A stretch of 64,000 nt of DNA. Source: Hyphomicrobiales bacterium (GTDB lineage: Bacteria > Pseudomonadota > Alphaproteobacteria > Rhizobiales > Rhizobiaceae). This document shows, one piece after another, positions 55,504 through 64,000 of the stretch (position 1 is its first letter; the number at the start of each line of letters is the position of its first letter). The notes under the pieces are model-generated. The model was not told where the DNA came from. It saw only the letters and a program-made list of their open reading frames with translations, and made no database searches. Made by a program: the position numbers and the translations under genes. Where the stretch lies: positions 1 to 64,000 of the forward strand of contig UCJA01000015.1 in NCBI GenBank assembly GCA_900472675.1, in the 5' to 3' direction.

Positions 55504-56361
55504 TCAGTCGCGCAGCAGTTCGTTGATGCCGGTCTTGGAGCGGGTTCGCTCGTCGACGCGCTTGACGATCACGGCGCAGTAGAGGCCGGGGCCCGGGTGG
55601 CCGTTGGCCATGGGCTTGGCTGCCGGCAGCGAGCCGGCGACGACGACCGAATAGGGCGGCACTTCGCCGTAGGTGATCTCGCCGGTGGCGCGATCGACGA
55701 TCTTGGTCGACTTGCCGATGAAGACACCCATGCCGAGCACCGAGCCTTCGCGGATGATGCAGCCCTCGACCACTTCCGAACGGGCGCCGATGAAGCAGTT
55801 GTCCTCGATGATGGTCGGGCCAGCCTGCATGGGCTCCAGCACGCCGCCGATCCCGACGCCGCCCGAGAGGTGGACGTTCTTGCCGATCTGGGCACAGGAG
55901 CCGACGGTTGCCCAGGCATCGACCATGGTGCCTTCGTCGACATAGGCGCCGAGATTGACGAAGGACGGCATCAGGATGACGTTCTTGGCAATGTAGGCGG
56001 AGCGCCGCACGACGGCGTTGGGCACGGCGCGCAGGCCGGCTTCGCGGAAATCGGTTTCGCCCCAGCCTTCGAACTTGGACGGCACCTTGTCCCACCAGCT
56101 GGCGTTTCCGGGGCCACCCTTGATGACTTCCATGTCGTTGAGGCGGAAGGACAGCAGGACTGCCTTCTTCAGCCACTGGTGGACGGTCCAGCTGCCGTCT
56201 TCACCCTTGGACGCAACGCGCGCCTTGCCGGCGTCCAGCAGGTTGAGCGCTTCTTCCACCGCATCGCGGATCTCGCCCTTGGTCGTCAGGTTTACCCCGT
56301 CGCGATTGTCGAAAGCGGTTTCGATGGTGGATTCGAGGGCGGAGAAGTCCGGGCTGCTCAT
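55504..56361 (-). CDS. dapD: Tetrahydrodipicolinate N-succinyltransferase
   Basis: 285 residues. N-terminal helical part (about 1-100), then left-handed beta-helix hexapeptide repeats (about 105-235) such as [17 protein letters not shown] and [20 protein letters not shown]. Transfers succinyl from CoA to the lysine/DAP precursor. ATG 56361 follows AAGGAACC. Divergent from a LOG-family gene. Confidence 0.96.
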   Translation of the reverse strand: MSSPDFSALESTIETAFDNRDGVNLTTKGEIRDAVEEALNLLDAGKARVASKGEDGSWTVHQWLKKAVLLSFRLNDMEVIKGGPGNASWWDKVPSKFEGWGETDFREAGLRAVPNAVVRRSAYIAKNVILMPSFVNLGAYVDEGTMVDAWATVGSCAQIGKNVHLSGGVGIGGVLEPMQAGPTIIEDNCFIGARSEVVEGCIIREGSVLGMGVFIGKSTKIVDRATGEITYGEVPPYSVVVAGSLPAAKPMANGHPGPGLYCAVIVKRVDERTRSKTGINELLRD

Positions 56362-56505
56362 GATGGTTCCTTAAACGACGCGCGGTATCGTGATGGCCGG
56401 GGAAGGCCTGGTCGGCTGGCCAAATGCTGCCATTTGCTCTAAGCGACCGCCACTCCAGCGTCAATGTGAATTGGCGCAGCGACAGGTTCCGGAAGGAAGA
56501 CAGGA

Positions 56506-57366
56506 ATGGCAAGGTTGAAGAACGACGGGCCGCGGCGCAAGGACGGGGTCTGGGATCCGCTGAAGGACAACAAGGCCGACAAGCATGCCGCCGCCGGCCA
56601 GCCGAAGACGCCGCAGACGCTGTCGCCGACCTACCGGCTCGCCTTTGCCGACGAAGACTTTCTCAGCCGCGAGGAACTGCGGCCGGTGCGCCTGCAGCTG
56701 GAACTGACCAAGGCCGAGATGGTGCTGACCGAACGGGGCATCAAATCCACCGTCGTGCTCTTCGGTGGGGCCCGCATCCCCGCGCCCGGACAGGCGCCCT
56801 GGGCTGCCCATAACGAGGTACAGCGCCACAACCTGGAGGCAGCTTCGGTCTATTACGAGGAGGCGCGGAAATTCGCAGCGCTCTGCGGCGTCTATTCGGC
56901 CCAGTTCAACCACCAGGAATATGTGGTGGTGACCGGTGGCGGACCGGGCGTGATGGAGGCCGGCAACCGCGGTGCTGCCGAGACGGGCGCACCCACCATC
57001 GGGCTCAACATCATGCTGCCGCATGAGCAGGCGCCGAACCTGTATGTGACGCCCGAGCTGAGCTTCAACTTCCACTATTTTGCGATCCGCAAGATGCATT
57101 TCATGACGCGGGCAAAGGCGGTCGCGGTGTTCCCGGGCGGCTTTGGCACGCTGGATGAAATGTTCGAGGCGCTGACACTGATCCAGACCAAGCGGATGGA
57201 GCGCATCCCGCTGATCCTGTTCGGCGAGGAGTTCTGGCGCAGCATCATCAACTTCGACAAGCTGGCGGAGTTCGGCACGATTGCACCGAGCGACGTGGAG
57301 CTGATCAGCTTCGTGGACACGGCCGAGGCGGCCTGGAAGATCATCACCGATTTCTACGGGCATTGA
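56506..57366 (+). CDS. LOG-family protein (TIGR00730, putative nucleotide phosphoribohydrolase)
   Basis: 286 residues. A Lys/Asp-rich, probably disordered N-terminus (1-45) precedes the Rossmann core. VTGGGPGVMEAGNRG and the signature FPGGFGTLDEMFE are those of the LOG (Lonely Guy) group that releases cytokinin bases or hydrolyses AMP; older names are lysine decarboxylase. Good ribosome site GGAAGGAAG. A hairpin (GGAGCCA / TGGCTCC, 57379-57403) follows. Confidence 0.88.
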   Translation: MARLKNDGPRRKDGVWDPLKDNKADKHAAAGQPKTPQTLSPTYRLAFADEDFLSREELRPVRLQLELTKAEMVLTERGIKSTVVLFGGARIPAPGQAPWAAHNEVQRHNLEAASVYYEEARKFAALCGVYSAQFNHQEYVVVTGGGPGVMEAGNRGAAETGAPTIGLNIMLPHEQAPNLYVTPELSFNFHYFAIRKMHFMTRAKAVAVFPGGFGTLDEMFEALTLIQTKRMERIPLILFGEEFWRSIINFDKLAEFGTIAPSDVELISFVDTAEAAWKIITDFYGH

Positions 57367-57501
57367 GAACGAAGACCGGGAGCCACTTCTCGCAGATGGC
57401 TCCTGCAAATGCACTTGTCACGTGCCAGCTTTCCGGCTTAGATGACCAGCGTCGCGAAAAGCGACCGCTTCCCCCGATCTGCCCAGCGGCGGAGCAAGAG
57501 G

Positions 57502-57519
57502 TGGACGAACAGTCGTCCA
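57502..57519. promoter_or_regulatory. Palindromic operator candidate upstream of MFS pump
   Basis: TGGACGA - ACAG - TCGTCCA: perfect 7-base arms, about 145 bases before the MFS transporter. The 296-base gap (57367-57662) has no TetR gene. It could be an operator for a repressor encoded elsewhere. Confidence 0.35.
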
Positions 57520-57662
57520 GGTGGTCAAGCACACGTCATTCACGCGTTTCCGCGCATGGATTGGCCAGCGTTCCCCAGAAAACCACGCCTGACACCCGTC
57601 GGGCCTGACCGCGATCCATGGCGTCCGACGACGCTGCATGGTCGCGTCCACCGGAGCTTGCC

Positions 57663-58850
57663 ATGACCCGACCGCTTATCGTCATCTTCACCGCCATCGT
57701 TCTCGACGCCGTCGGCATCGGCCTCATCTTTCCGATTCTGCCGGCACTGCTGCGGGATGTGACCCATGCCGAAAACGTGGCGCCCTATATCGGCATGATG
57801 ACGGCGCTTTATGCCGTCATGCAGTTCATTTTCGCACCGGTGCTCGGCTCCCTCAGCGACCGCCTGGGCCGGCGCCCGGTGCTGCTGATCTCGCTTGCCG
57901 GCGCCGCGGTGAACTATCTCTTCCTCGCCTTCGCGCCCAACCTTTGGATGCTGGTGATCGGACGCGCGATTGCGGGCCTGACCAGTGCCAACACCTCCGT
58001 GGCCGCCGCCTACATCACCGACGTCTCTCCCGAGGAGGTACGAACGCGCCGCTTCGGCCTTTTGAACGCCATGTTCGGCATCGGCTTTATCGTCGGCCCC
58101 GTGATGGGCGGCCTATTGGGCGACCAGTGGCTGCGGCTGCCCTTCATAGCAGCGGCCGCCCTCAACGGCTGCAATCTCGTCCTGGCATTTTTTGTCCTGC
58201 CGGAGTCGCGCACCCCCAGCCGTGAGCCGATCGACCTCGCCGCACTCAACCCGCTTCAGCCGCTGCGATGGGTCTTCCAGATGAAAGGCCTGCTGCCTCT
58301 CATCCTCATCTTTTTCGTTTTCAGCGCCACCGGCGAGGCCTACGGCACATGCTGGGCTCTGTGGGGGAGTGATACGTTCCAGTGGAACGGGTTGTGGATC
58401 GGCCTTTCGCTCGGCACCTTCGGTGTGTGCCAAACGCTTGCCCAGGCTTTGCTTCCAGGGCCGGCGGCAAAGCTGCTCGGCGAGCGTGGGGCGATCCTGG
58501 TTGGAATTGCCAGTGCCTCTATCGCCCTGCTCGTCATGGCGTTCGCCACCGAAGGCTGGATGATCTTTGCGATCATGCCGATCTTCGCGCTCGCCGGTAT
58601 AGGCGTGCCGACGCTACAGTCGCTGGCGACCCGGCAGGTCGACGACATAAGGCAGGGCCAGTTCCAGGGCTTGCTCGCCTCGGCCGTCAGCCTTGCCTCG
58701 ATCGTCGCTCCCCTGGCCTTCTCGAGCCTCTACTATGTCGTGCGGCCCGTGTGGCCCGGTGCGATCTGGCTCGCTGTGGTCGTCGTCTACGCGATCAGCC
58801 TGCTGCTGGTGCTCGGGCTGCGCCTGAAGCCGGCAGCCCCAGCGACCTAG
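57663..58850 (+). CDS. TetA-like MFS efflux transporter
   Basis: 395 residues, twelve membrane helices. LTSANTSVAAAYITDVS and GSLSDRLGRRPVLL (motif A between helices 2 and 3) with MFGIGFIVGPVMGGLLGD (motif C, drug/proton antiporter). This is the tetracycline:proton antiporter branch, but a role in tetracycline resistance is not shown. ATG 57663 has GGAGC 8 bases upstream. No tetR is next to it; in transposon-borne tetA systems tetR is divergent. Confidence 0.87.
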   Translation: MTRPLIVIFTAIVLDAVGIGLIFPILPALLRDVTHAENVAPYIGMMTALYAVMQFIFAPVLGSLSDRLGRRPVLLISLAGAAVNYLFLAFAPNLWMLVIGRAIAGLTSANTSVAAAYITDVSPEEVRTRRFGLLNAMFGIGFIVGPVMGGLLGDQWLRLPFIAAAALNGCNLVLAFFVLPESRTPSREPIDLAALNPLQPLRWVFQMKGLLPLILIFFVFSATGEAYGTCWALWGSDTFQWNGLWIGLSLGTFGVCQTLAQALLPGPAAKLLGERGAILVGIASASIALLVMAFATEGWMIFAIMPIFALAGIGVPTLQSLATRQVDDIRQGQFQGLLASAVSLASIVAPLAFSSLYYVVRPVWPGAIWLAVVVVYAISLLLVLGLRLKPAAPAT

Positions 58851-58853
58851 ACA

Positions 58854-59795
58854 TCAAAGGCGGCCGACGCGGTCAGCAAGCAGATCGAAGAAGCCATCGG
58901 CATCGACGTCGCGCATGACCTTGGCGTTGGGCTTGCGGCCGGAGACGCGCCACCAGTCGACCACCGTCATGCCGACGGTCAGCTCCGACGTGGTTTCGAT
59001 CTCGACATTGCAGTCGCGCCCGGAGAACAGCTGGGGCTTCAGCAGGTAGGCGATCACCGACGGGTCGTGCAGCGGCCCGCCGTCAGAGCCGTATTTCTCG
59101 ATGTCGAAGCGCTCGAAAAAGGCCAGCCATTCGACCAGAACCTGTGCCGGACGGGTGCCAAGCGCTGCGATCTTGCTCACCCGGGCCTTGGTGGTCAAAA
59201 GCTGATGGGTCACATCGAGCGGCATCATGACGATCGGAATGCCGGAGCCAAACACGATCTTTGCGGCATCCGGATCAACGAAGATGTTGAACTCGGCGGC
59301 CGGGGTGATGTTGCCGCCCTCGAAGAAGCCGCCACCCATCATCACCAGTTCCTGGACGCGCCCGGCAATATCGGGAGCCTTGGTGAGGGCCGTGGCGATA
59401 TTCGTGAGCGGGCCCAGCGTGCAGAGCGTGACGGTGCCTTCCGGTTCACGGCGCAGCGTCTCGATGATGAAGTCGATAGCGTTTTGCGACTGCGGCTGCA
59501 TCGTCGGTTCAGGCAGCTCGGCGCCGTCCAGGCCGGTCTTGCCGTGCACATGCTCGGCCGTCACCTGCGGACGGTCAAGCGGCTTCAGGGCGCCTTCGTA
59601 GACCTTGGCGTCCGGCCGGCCACAGAGTTCGCAAACGATGCGCAGGTTGCGGCTGGTGAAGGAGAGCGGCACATTGCCGGCGACGGCGCACAAGCCGAGC
59701 ACGTCCAGTTCGTCAGGGCTGCCGAAGGCCATCATGATGGCGGCGGCATCGTCTTGGCCGGGGTCGGTGTCGATGATGATCTTTCGGCGCTGCAA
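58854..59795 (-). CDS. Inosine-uridine-type nucleoside hydrolase
   Basis: 313 residues. The calcium-binding N-terminal motif DTDPGQDDA at about 8-16 defines the family; later VTLCTLGPLTNIA and FNIFVDPDAAKIVF, and the catalytic His in GPLHDPSVIAYL. Splits ribonucleosides into base and ribose; the ribose could feed ribokinase. I prefer TTG 59795 (GGAAGG 9 bases upstream); TTG 59846 would add 17 residues. Ends 3 bases from the MFS gene on the other strand. Divergent from the heat-shock gene. Confidence 0.88.
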   Translation of the reverse strand: MQRRKIIIDTDPGQDDAAAIMMAFGSPDELDVLGLCAVAGNVPLSFTSRNLRIVCELCGRPDAKVYEGALKPLDRPQVTAEHVHGKTGLDGAELPEPTMQPQSQNAIDFIIETLRREPEGTVTLCTLGPLTNIATALTKAPDIAGRVQELVMMGGGFFEGGNITPAAEFNIFVDPDAAKIVFGSGIPIVMMPLDVTHQLLTTKARVSKIAALGTRPAQVLVEWLAFFERFDIEKYGSDGGPLHDPSVIAYLLKPQLFSGRDCNVEIETTSELTVGMTVVDWWRVSGRKPNAKVMRDVDADGFFDLLADRVGRL

Positions 59796-59895
59796 TATGC
59801 TTGTCCTTCCGCTTCCCGGGGCCTGATGGGGTGGTTTGTTCGACAAGCCTCATGCGTTGTCAAGGGAGCGATAGGCGCCTGCATGACCCTTTCGT

Positions 59896-59925
59896 CTTGC
59901 GAAGGATGAGGAGATTTCCCATATA
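59896..59925 (+). promoter_or_regulatory. RpoH (sigma-32) heat-shock promoter of hsp20 gene
   Basis: CTTGCGAA (59896-59903) and CCCATATA (59918-59925) match the RpoH consensus CTTGAAA and CCCATAT with 15 bases between the CTTGCGA and CCCATAT elements. Transcription would start about 55 bases before the hsp20 start codon. Confidence 0.75.
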
Positions 59926-59985
59926 GCGAAATGCCGGCATGCCGCATCCGGGTGCCGCTCCAGTCGCTTGCTGCAAGGACGATCG

Positions 59986-60411
59986 ATGAGCCGAATGACA
60001 CCGTTGGGCAGCCCCCTCCTCCTCGGGCTCGAATCGATGGAGAAGACGCTTGAGCGCCTCGCCAAGGGCAATGACGGCTACCCGCCCTACAATATCGAGC
60101 GTATCCGGGAAACCGGGAGCGAACCGCCGCGCCTGCGCATCACGCTTGCTGTGGCGGGGTTCTCGGAAGACGATCTCGAGGTCACCACGGAAGAGAGCCA
60201 GCTGGTGATCCGCGGCCGCCAGGGCGAGCAGACGGAACGGGATTATCTCCACCGAGGCATTGCCGCCCGGCAGTTCCAGCGGGTCTTCGTGCTGGCGGAT
60301 GGCCTGCAGGTTGCCGGGGCAAGCCTCAAGAACGGACTCCTCTCCATCGACCTCATCCGTCCTGAACCGGAACGGATGGTGAGAAAAATTAACATTTCCG
60401 TCTCACAGTAG
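59986..60411 (+). CDS. Small heat-shock protein, Hsp20 family
   Basis: 141-residue alpha-crystallin-domain chaperone (IbpA-type). The domain spans about 35-128, with RLRITLAVAGFSEDDLEV and LVIRGRQGEQTERDYLHRGI, and a conserved A-x-x-x-N-G-L-L motif at ASLKNGLLSIDL. Start ATG 59986, AAGGA 6 bases before. Preceded by an RpoH promoter and a short leader that may fold near the ribosome site. DUF1150 follows. Confidence 0.93.
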   Translation: MSRMTPLGSPLLLGLESMEKTLERLAKGNDGYPPYNIERIRETGSEPPRLRITLAVAGFSEDDLEVTTEESQLVIRGRQGEQTERDYLHRGIAARQFQRVFVLADGLQVAGASLKNGLLSIDLIRPEPERMVRKINISVSQ

Positions 60412-60456
60412 TCCAACGGCGCCAATGCCGTTGCGTCCTCAGTACTGGAGGCTGAA

Positions 60457-60714
60457 ATGTTGATGAAAGAAGCGAATTCGCGTTTGACCGAAACCGAACT
60501 TGCCCATCTGGGTGCCGGTGAAGTGGGTTACATTCGCAAGATGCGCTCGGAAGAAGTCTCCCGCTGCTTTCCTGAAGCACCGGACATCGACCCCTCCCTC
60601 GACCTTTGGGCCCTGTTCGGCGCCGATGGTACGCCGATCCTTCTCACCGACAACCGGTCCAGCACCTTCTTCAAGGCGGCTGAAGACGACCTGAAGACCG
60701 TCAGCCTGCACTGA
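60457..60714 (+). CDS. DUF1150 family protein
   Basis: 85 residues, acidic, with GYIRKMRSEEVSRCFPEAP and LWALFGADGTPILLTDNR, the DUF1150 signature. Alphaproteobacterial protein of unknown function, regularly placed next to hsp20 genes. It is 46 bases after hsp20 in the same direction, so probably in its operon; GGAGGC upstream of ATG 60457. A role in the stress response is inferred from position. Confidence 0.88.
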   Translation: MLMKEANSRLTETELAHLGAGEVGYIRKMRSEEVSRCFPEAPDIDPSLDLWALFGADGTPILLTDNRSSTFFKAAEDDLKTVSLH

Positions 60715-60783
60715 TCGCTTCAGGCCTCAGGTGGATGCGGCCGCTATAGCGGTGCCGGCGTACGTCCAGCGGCAGGCTCGATA

Positions 60784-61182
60784 CTAGCGCGCGTCAAACA
60801 CCGCCCGGGCAGCCTTCACGTCGTCCGCGTTGTGGCCAACCCAGTCGACCAGGCCTTGAAGTGCCGGCAGCAGGCTTTGCCCCATGGGGGTCAGCTCATA
60901 CTCCACCCGTGGCGGCACCTCGGCAAAAATCTCCCGGATGACCAGACCGTCCCGCTCCAGATTGCGGAGCGTGAGTGCCAGCATTCTCTGGGAAATCGTC
61001 GGTATCGCTCTATTCAGCTCCGAGAACCGCGCTCGCTCCCCCGGCAGCATGGAGAGCGCAAGCATCACAAAGATACTCCACTTGTCTCCGACCTTCGTGA
61101 GCAGCTCACGGAAGGCAACCGGGTCTTCGTGGCCGCAGAGAAGTCCTGGCGCCAGCTGCGCTTTCGAGACCATTGGCTTCAT
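60784..61182 (-). CDS. HxlR-family transcriptional regulator
   Basis: 132 residues, winged helix. CGHEDPVAFRELLTKVGDKWS and FSELNRAIPTISQRMLALTLRNLERDGLV match HxlR proteins, with a conserved Cys near the N-terminus that in relatives senses aldehydes or oxidants. ATG 61182 follows GGGAAG. It is divergent from a VOC protein gene (182-base gap), which is its likely target. Confidence 0.88.
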   Translation of the reverse strand: MKPMVSKAQLAPGLLCGHEDPVAFRELLTKVGDKWSIFVMLALSMLPGERARFSELNRAIPTISQRMLALTLRNLERDGLVIREIFAEVPPRVEYELTPMGQSLLPALQGLVDWVGHNADDVKAARAVFDAR

Positions 61183-61364
61183 ACTTACTTCCCTGTTCGT
61201 AGCAGCGGTAAAGGTGCGTTCTTGTGGGGAAACAGCGCCCGGCATACAACCTGCTGACGAAAAGTTAGCTTAGTACCGAGGCAAGAACAACCGACGTTCA
61301 GGTCGTTCGAATCAGAGGTGGCACGGCTTTCTCAGAGGCACAAAACCCGAGATAGGACGACATC

Positions 61365-61742
61365 ATGCTCGACCACATCATCCTGACCGTCAGCGACATC
61401 AAGACTTCGCTGGCGTTTTACGAAGCGGCATTGGAGCCGCTGAACATCCGTTTCTTCGTGCCTTACAAAGGTGAAAACGGCCACCCTGATCTCTGGGGGT
61501 TTGGCGACGGCCAGAGCGCGATTTTCTGGCTGAAGCAAGGGACGCCCAACCCCGACGCTCTCCACTGGGGTTTCAAAGCGGACAGCAACGCGCTTGTCGA
61601 CAAATTTTACGATGTCGCGATCGCCGCCGGCGCACGCGACAATATTTCCCCTCGGGCGCGGCTTGAGTATTATCCCGGTTACTACGCCGCCGACGTCATA
61701 GATCCCGACGGCTATTCGTTCGAGGTCGTCCACAAGAGCTGA
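61365..61742 (+). CDS. VOC-family (glyoxalase/dioxygenase) protein
   Basis: 125 residues, one vicinal-oxygen-chelate module. MLDHIILTVSDIKTSLAFYEAAL at the N-terminus and DPDGYSFEVV at the C-terminus hold the His and Glu metal ligands. Substrate is unknown; glyoxalase-, extradiol- or antibiotic-binding members look alike. Controlled perhaps by the divergent HxlR gene. Confidence 0.85.
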   Translation: MLDHIILTVSDIKTSLAFYEAALEPLNIRFFVPYKGENGHPDLWGFGDGQSAIFWLKQGTPNPDALHWGFKADSNALVDKFYDVAIAAGARDNISPRARLEYYPGYYAADVIDPDGYSFEVVHKS

Positions 61743-61817
61743 TCCGGCCATAGCATCATGCGGTTTGGCGTTCAGTCCATCGCCAGGAAACGACGTCGGT
61801 TAGACGTCCAGGCGGTT

Positions 61818-62516
61818 TCAGACCCGCCTGAACGTCAGATAGGCCGATGATCGACCCTCGCGGCGGGCCTTGTTTTCGTATCGCGTTCCCGGCCAGCCTT
61901 CAAACGGCGTCAACCAATCCGACGACTGGCGGGCCTGCCAATCGAAGCCGCCGTGGTCGCGGCAATGGAGCAGCGTCCAGTTGACATAGGTGTCGATGTC
62001 GGAGGCAAAGCAGAACAGCCCTTCCGGCTTCAGCACACGGTGAAACCGCGCCAGGTTGACCTGCGAGACGAACCGCCGCTTCCAGTGCTTGCGCTTCGGC
62101 CATGGGTCTGGATAGAGCAGGTCGATGCGGTCGATCGAGGCATCCGGCAGCCAGTCCAGCACTTCCGTCGCATCGTCGTCGTAGACGCGGATGTTGGACA
62201 GCCCGAGCTCATCCACGCGGCTGAGAAGCTTTGCCATGGAATTGACGAAGGGCTCGACCCCGATGAAGCCGGTCGACGGCGTTTCCTCAGCGCGATGGAC
62301 CAGGTGTTCCCCTCCCCCAAAGCCGATCTCCAGACGCACCGTATCTACGCTCACCGGAAACAAATCAGCGACGTCCGCCGGCGGTTGCGAATGCAGATCG
62401 AGCCGCAGGGACGGGAGGAGCTTTTCCAGGCCCTCGGCCTGCCGCTCGCGAAGCTGCTTTCCCTTGCGTCGCCCGAAAAAGGCTTCCGTCGAACGGGTCG
62501 GGTGCTGGTCGGTCAT
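61818..62516 (-). CDS. trmB: tRNA (guanine-N7)-methyltransferase
   Basis: 232-residue SAM-dependent enzyme for m7G46 in tRNA. SAM motif [11 protein letters not shown], then IGVEPFVNS, and the family signature [19 protein letters not shown] with the Asp-Pro-Trp-Pro active site. ATG at 62516 (MTDQHPTRS) has GAGAG upstream; ATG 62528 is the alternative. It follows metK (SAM synthetase) but is separated by a terminator. Confidence 0.95.
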   Translation of the reverse strand: MTDQHPTRSTEAFFGRRKGKQLRERQAEGLEKLLPSLRLDLHSQPPADVADLFPVSVDTVRLEIGFGGGEHLVHRAEETPSTGFIGVEPFVNSMAKLLSRVDELGLSNIRVYDDDATEVLDWLPDASIDRIDLLYPDPWPKRKHWKRRFVSQVNLARFHRVLKPEGLFCFASDIDTYVNWTLLHCRDHGGFDWQARQSSDWLTPFEGWPGTRYENKARREGRSSAYLTFRRV

Positions 62517-62529
62517 GGTGTCTCTCATC

Positions 62530-62565
62530 AAAAAAGCGGATGCCCCGTTCGGAGGCACCCGCTTT
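62530..62565 (-). terminator. Rho-independent terminator of metK
   Basis: On the minus strand AAAGCGG / CCGCTTT (with further pairs GTGCC inside) is followed by TTTT, 33 bases after the metK stop and just before trmB. Confidence 0.85.
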
Positions 62566-62597
62566 AGCGTCTTATGGATCGGTGCGTAAAGGCCCTA

Positions 62598-63857
<1,260 letters not shown>

Positions 63858-63982
63858 TTACGGGATTCCCCCTCAAAGAAATGGACCCATTATGTCTAAT
63901 CGGTCCTCATATCAAAGACAAGCGTAGAACCACATAAATATATCTTTATACGTAAATGGACCGTTTCGAAATTGGAGCGCGC
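63858..63982. promoter_or_regulatory. Divergent intergenic region of metK with repeated elements
   Basis: Holds AAATGGACC twice (about 63879 and 63954), the inverted pair CGGTCC (63901-63906) and GGACCG (63958-63963), and an AT-rich block at about 63930-63955. It probably contains the promoters of metK and of the gene that starts at 63983. No known SAM riboswitch was recognised. Confidence 0.45.
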
Positions 63983-64000
63983 ATGAAAAAAGCGGCCGTA
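63983..64000 (+). CDS. Start of a gene cut by the window edge
   Basis: ATG at 63983 follows GGAG with 5 bases spacing, and reads MKKAAV to the edge. The good ribosome site and the divergent position support a real start, but six codons do not allow naming. Confidence 0.35.

Noticed and set aside
63858..63982. SAM riboswitch before metK
   Set aside because: None of the known conserved SAM-II, SAM/SAH or SAM-V core sequences was recognised; only simple repeats were seen.

Overview
This 64 kb window is chromosomal DNA from an alphaproteobacterium, most probably a member of the Rhizobiaceae (Rhizobium, Agrobacterium or Sinorhizobium relatives). The reasons are: GC-rich coding sequence throughout; the gene order phoR-pstSCAB-phoU-phoB next to a PPK2 gene; the runs fadD-pgi-frk-pyrE-pyrC and rpmH-rnpA-yidC-engB-argB; typical rhizobial families (DUF1150, PRC-barrel, DUF3096); and promoter signals of the alphaproteobacterial type (Pho box, EcfG-type, RpoH-type). 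No phage, insertion sequence, plasmid gene or CRISPR array was seen. This is essentially core chromosome with a few accessory insertions.

Layout. (1) 0.2-8.4 kb: a small PACE-type membrane protein, then the whole phosphate regulon on the minus strand: sensor PhoR, periplasmic binding protein PstS, transporter PstCAB, PhoU and regulator PhoB. A three-unit Pho box precedes pstS and a perfect hairpin separates pstS from pstC. A divergent polyphosphate kinase 2 completes the phosphate theme. (2) 8.5-17.5 kb: mixed metabolic genes (flavin oxidoreductase, tRNA-Thr, a FAD oxidoreductase with a siderophore-interacting protein, 2-hydroxyacid dehydrogenase, tandem GNAT, exonuclease III). (3) 17.6-21.6 kb: a compact cluster of acyl carrier protein, acyl-AMP ligase and NadE-like amide ligase, facing a GNAT-type protein. 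It looks like an uncharacterised small-molecule or acyl-modification pathway. (4) 21.7-33 kb: a general-stress PRC-barrel gene, fadD, a lipoprotein hydrolase, pgi, frk, a MITE-like inverted-repeat element, pyrE, a diguanylate cyclase, pyrC and a Sel1-repeat protein.

(5) 33-39.7 kb: hydroxyproline-type racemase/dehydratase, an ArnT-like glycosyltransferase, tRNA-Arg, an orphan histidine kinase and a chemoreceptor ending in a CheR-docking pentapeptide. (6) 40-56.4 kb: conserved housekeeping genes (rpmH, rnpA, yidC, engB, argB, then rmuC, def, fmt, truA, dapE, dapD), interrupted by an ECF sigma/anti-sigma/fasciclin module that resembles mycobacterial sigK-rskA-mpt70, and by a DMT transporter, a HAD nucleotidase, an EF-hand protein and ribokinase. 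(7) 56.5-64 kb: LOG protein, TetA-like MFS pump, nucleoside hydrolase, small heat-shock protein behind a good RpoH promoter with DUF1150, HxlR regulator with a VOC protein, trmB and metK. The start of one further gene is cut by the right edge.

How the genes work together. Phosphate uptake and signalling (phoR/pst/phoU/phoB) and polyphosphate use (ppk2) sit side by side. fadD shares an unusual ACGTTTACG-centred palindrome with the flavin-oxidoreductase gene 11 kb away, which suggests a common regulator. Translation and protein maturation genes (rpmH, rnpA, yidC, def, fmt, truA, trmB) and lysine/arginine synthesis genes (dapDE, argB) form the conserved backbone.
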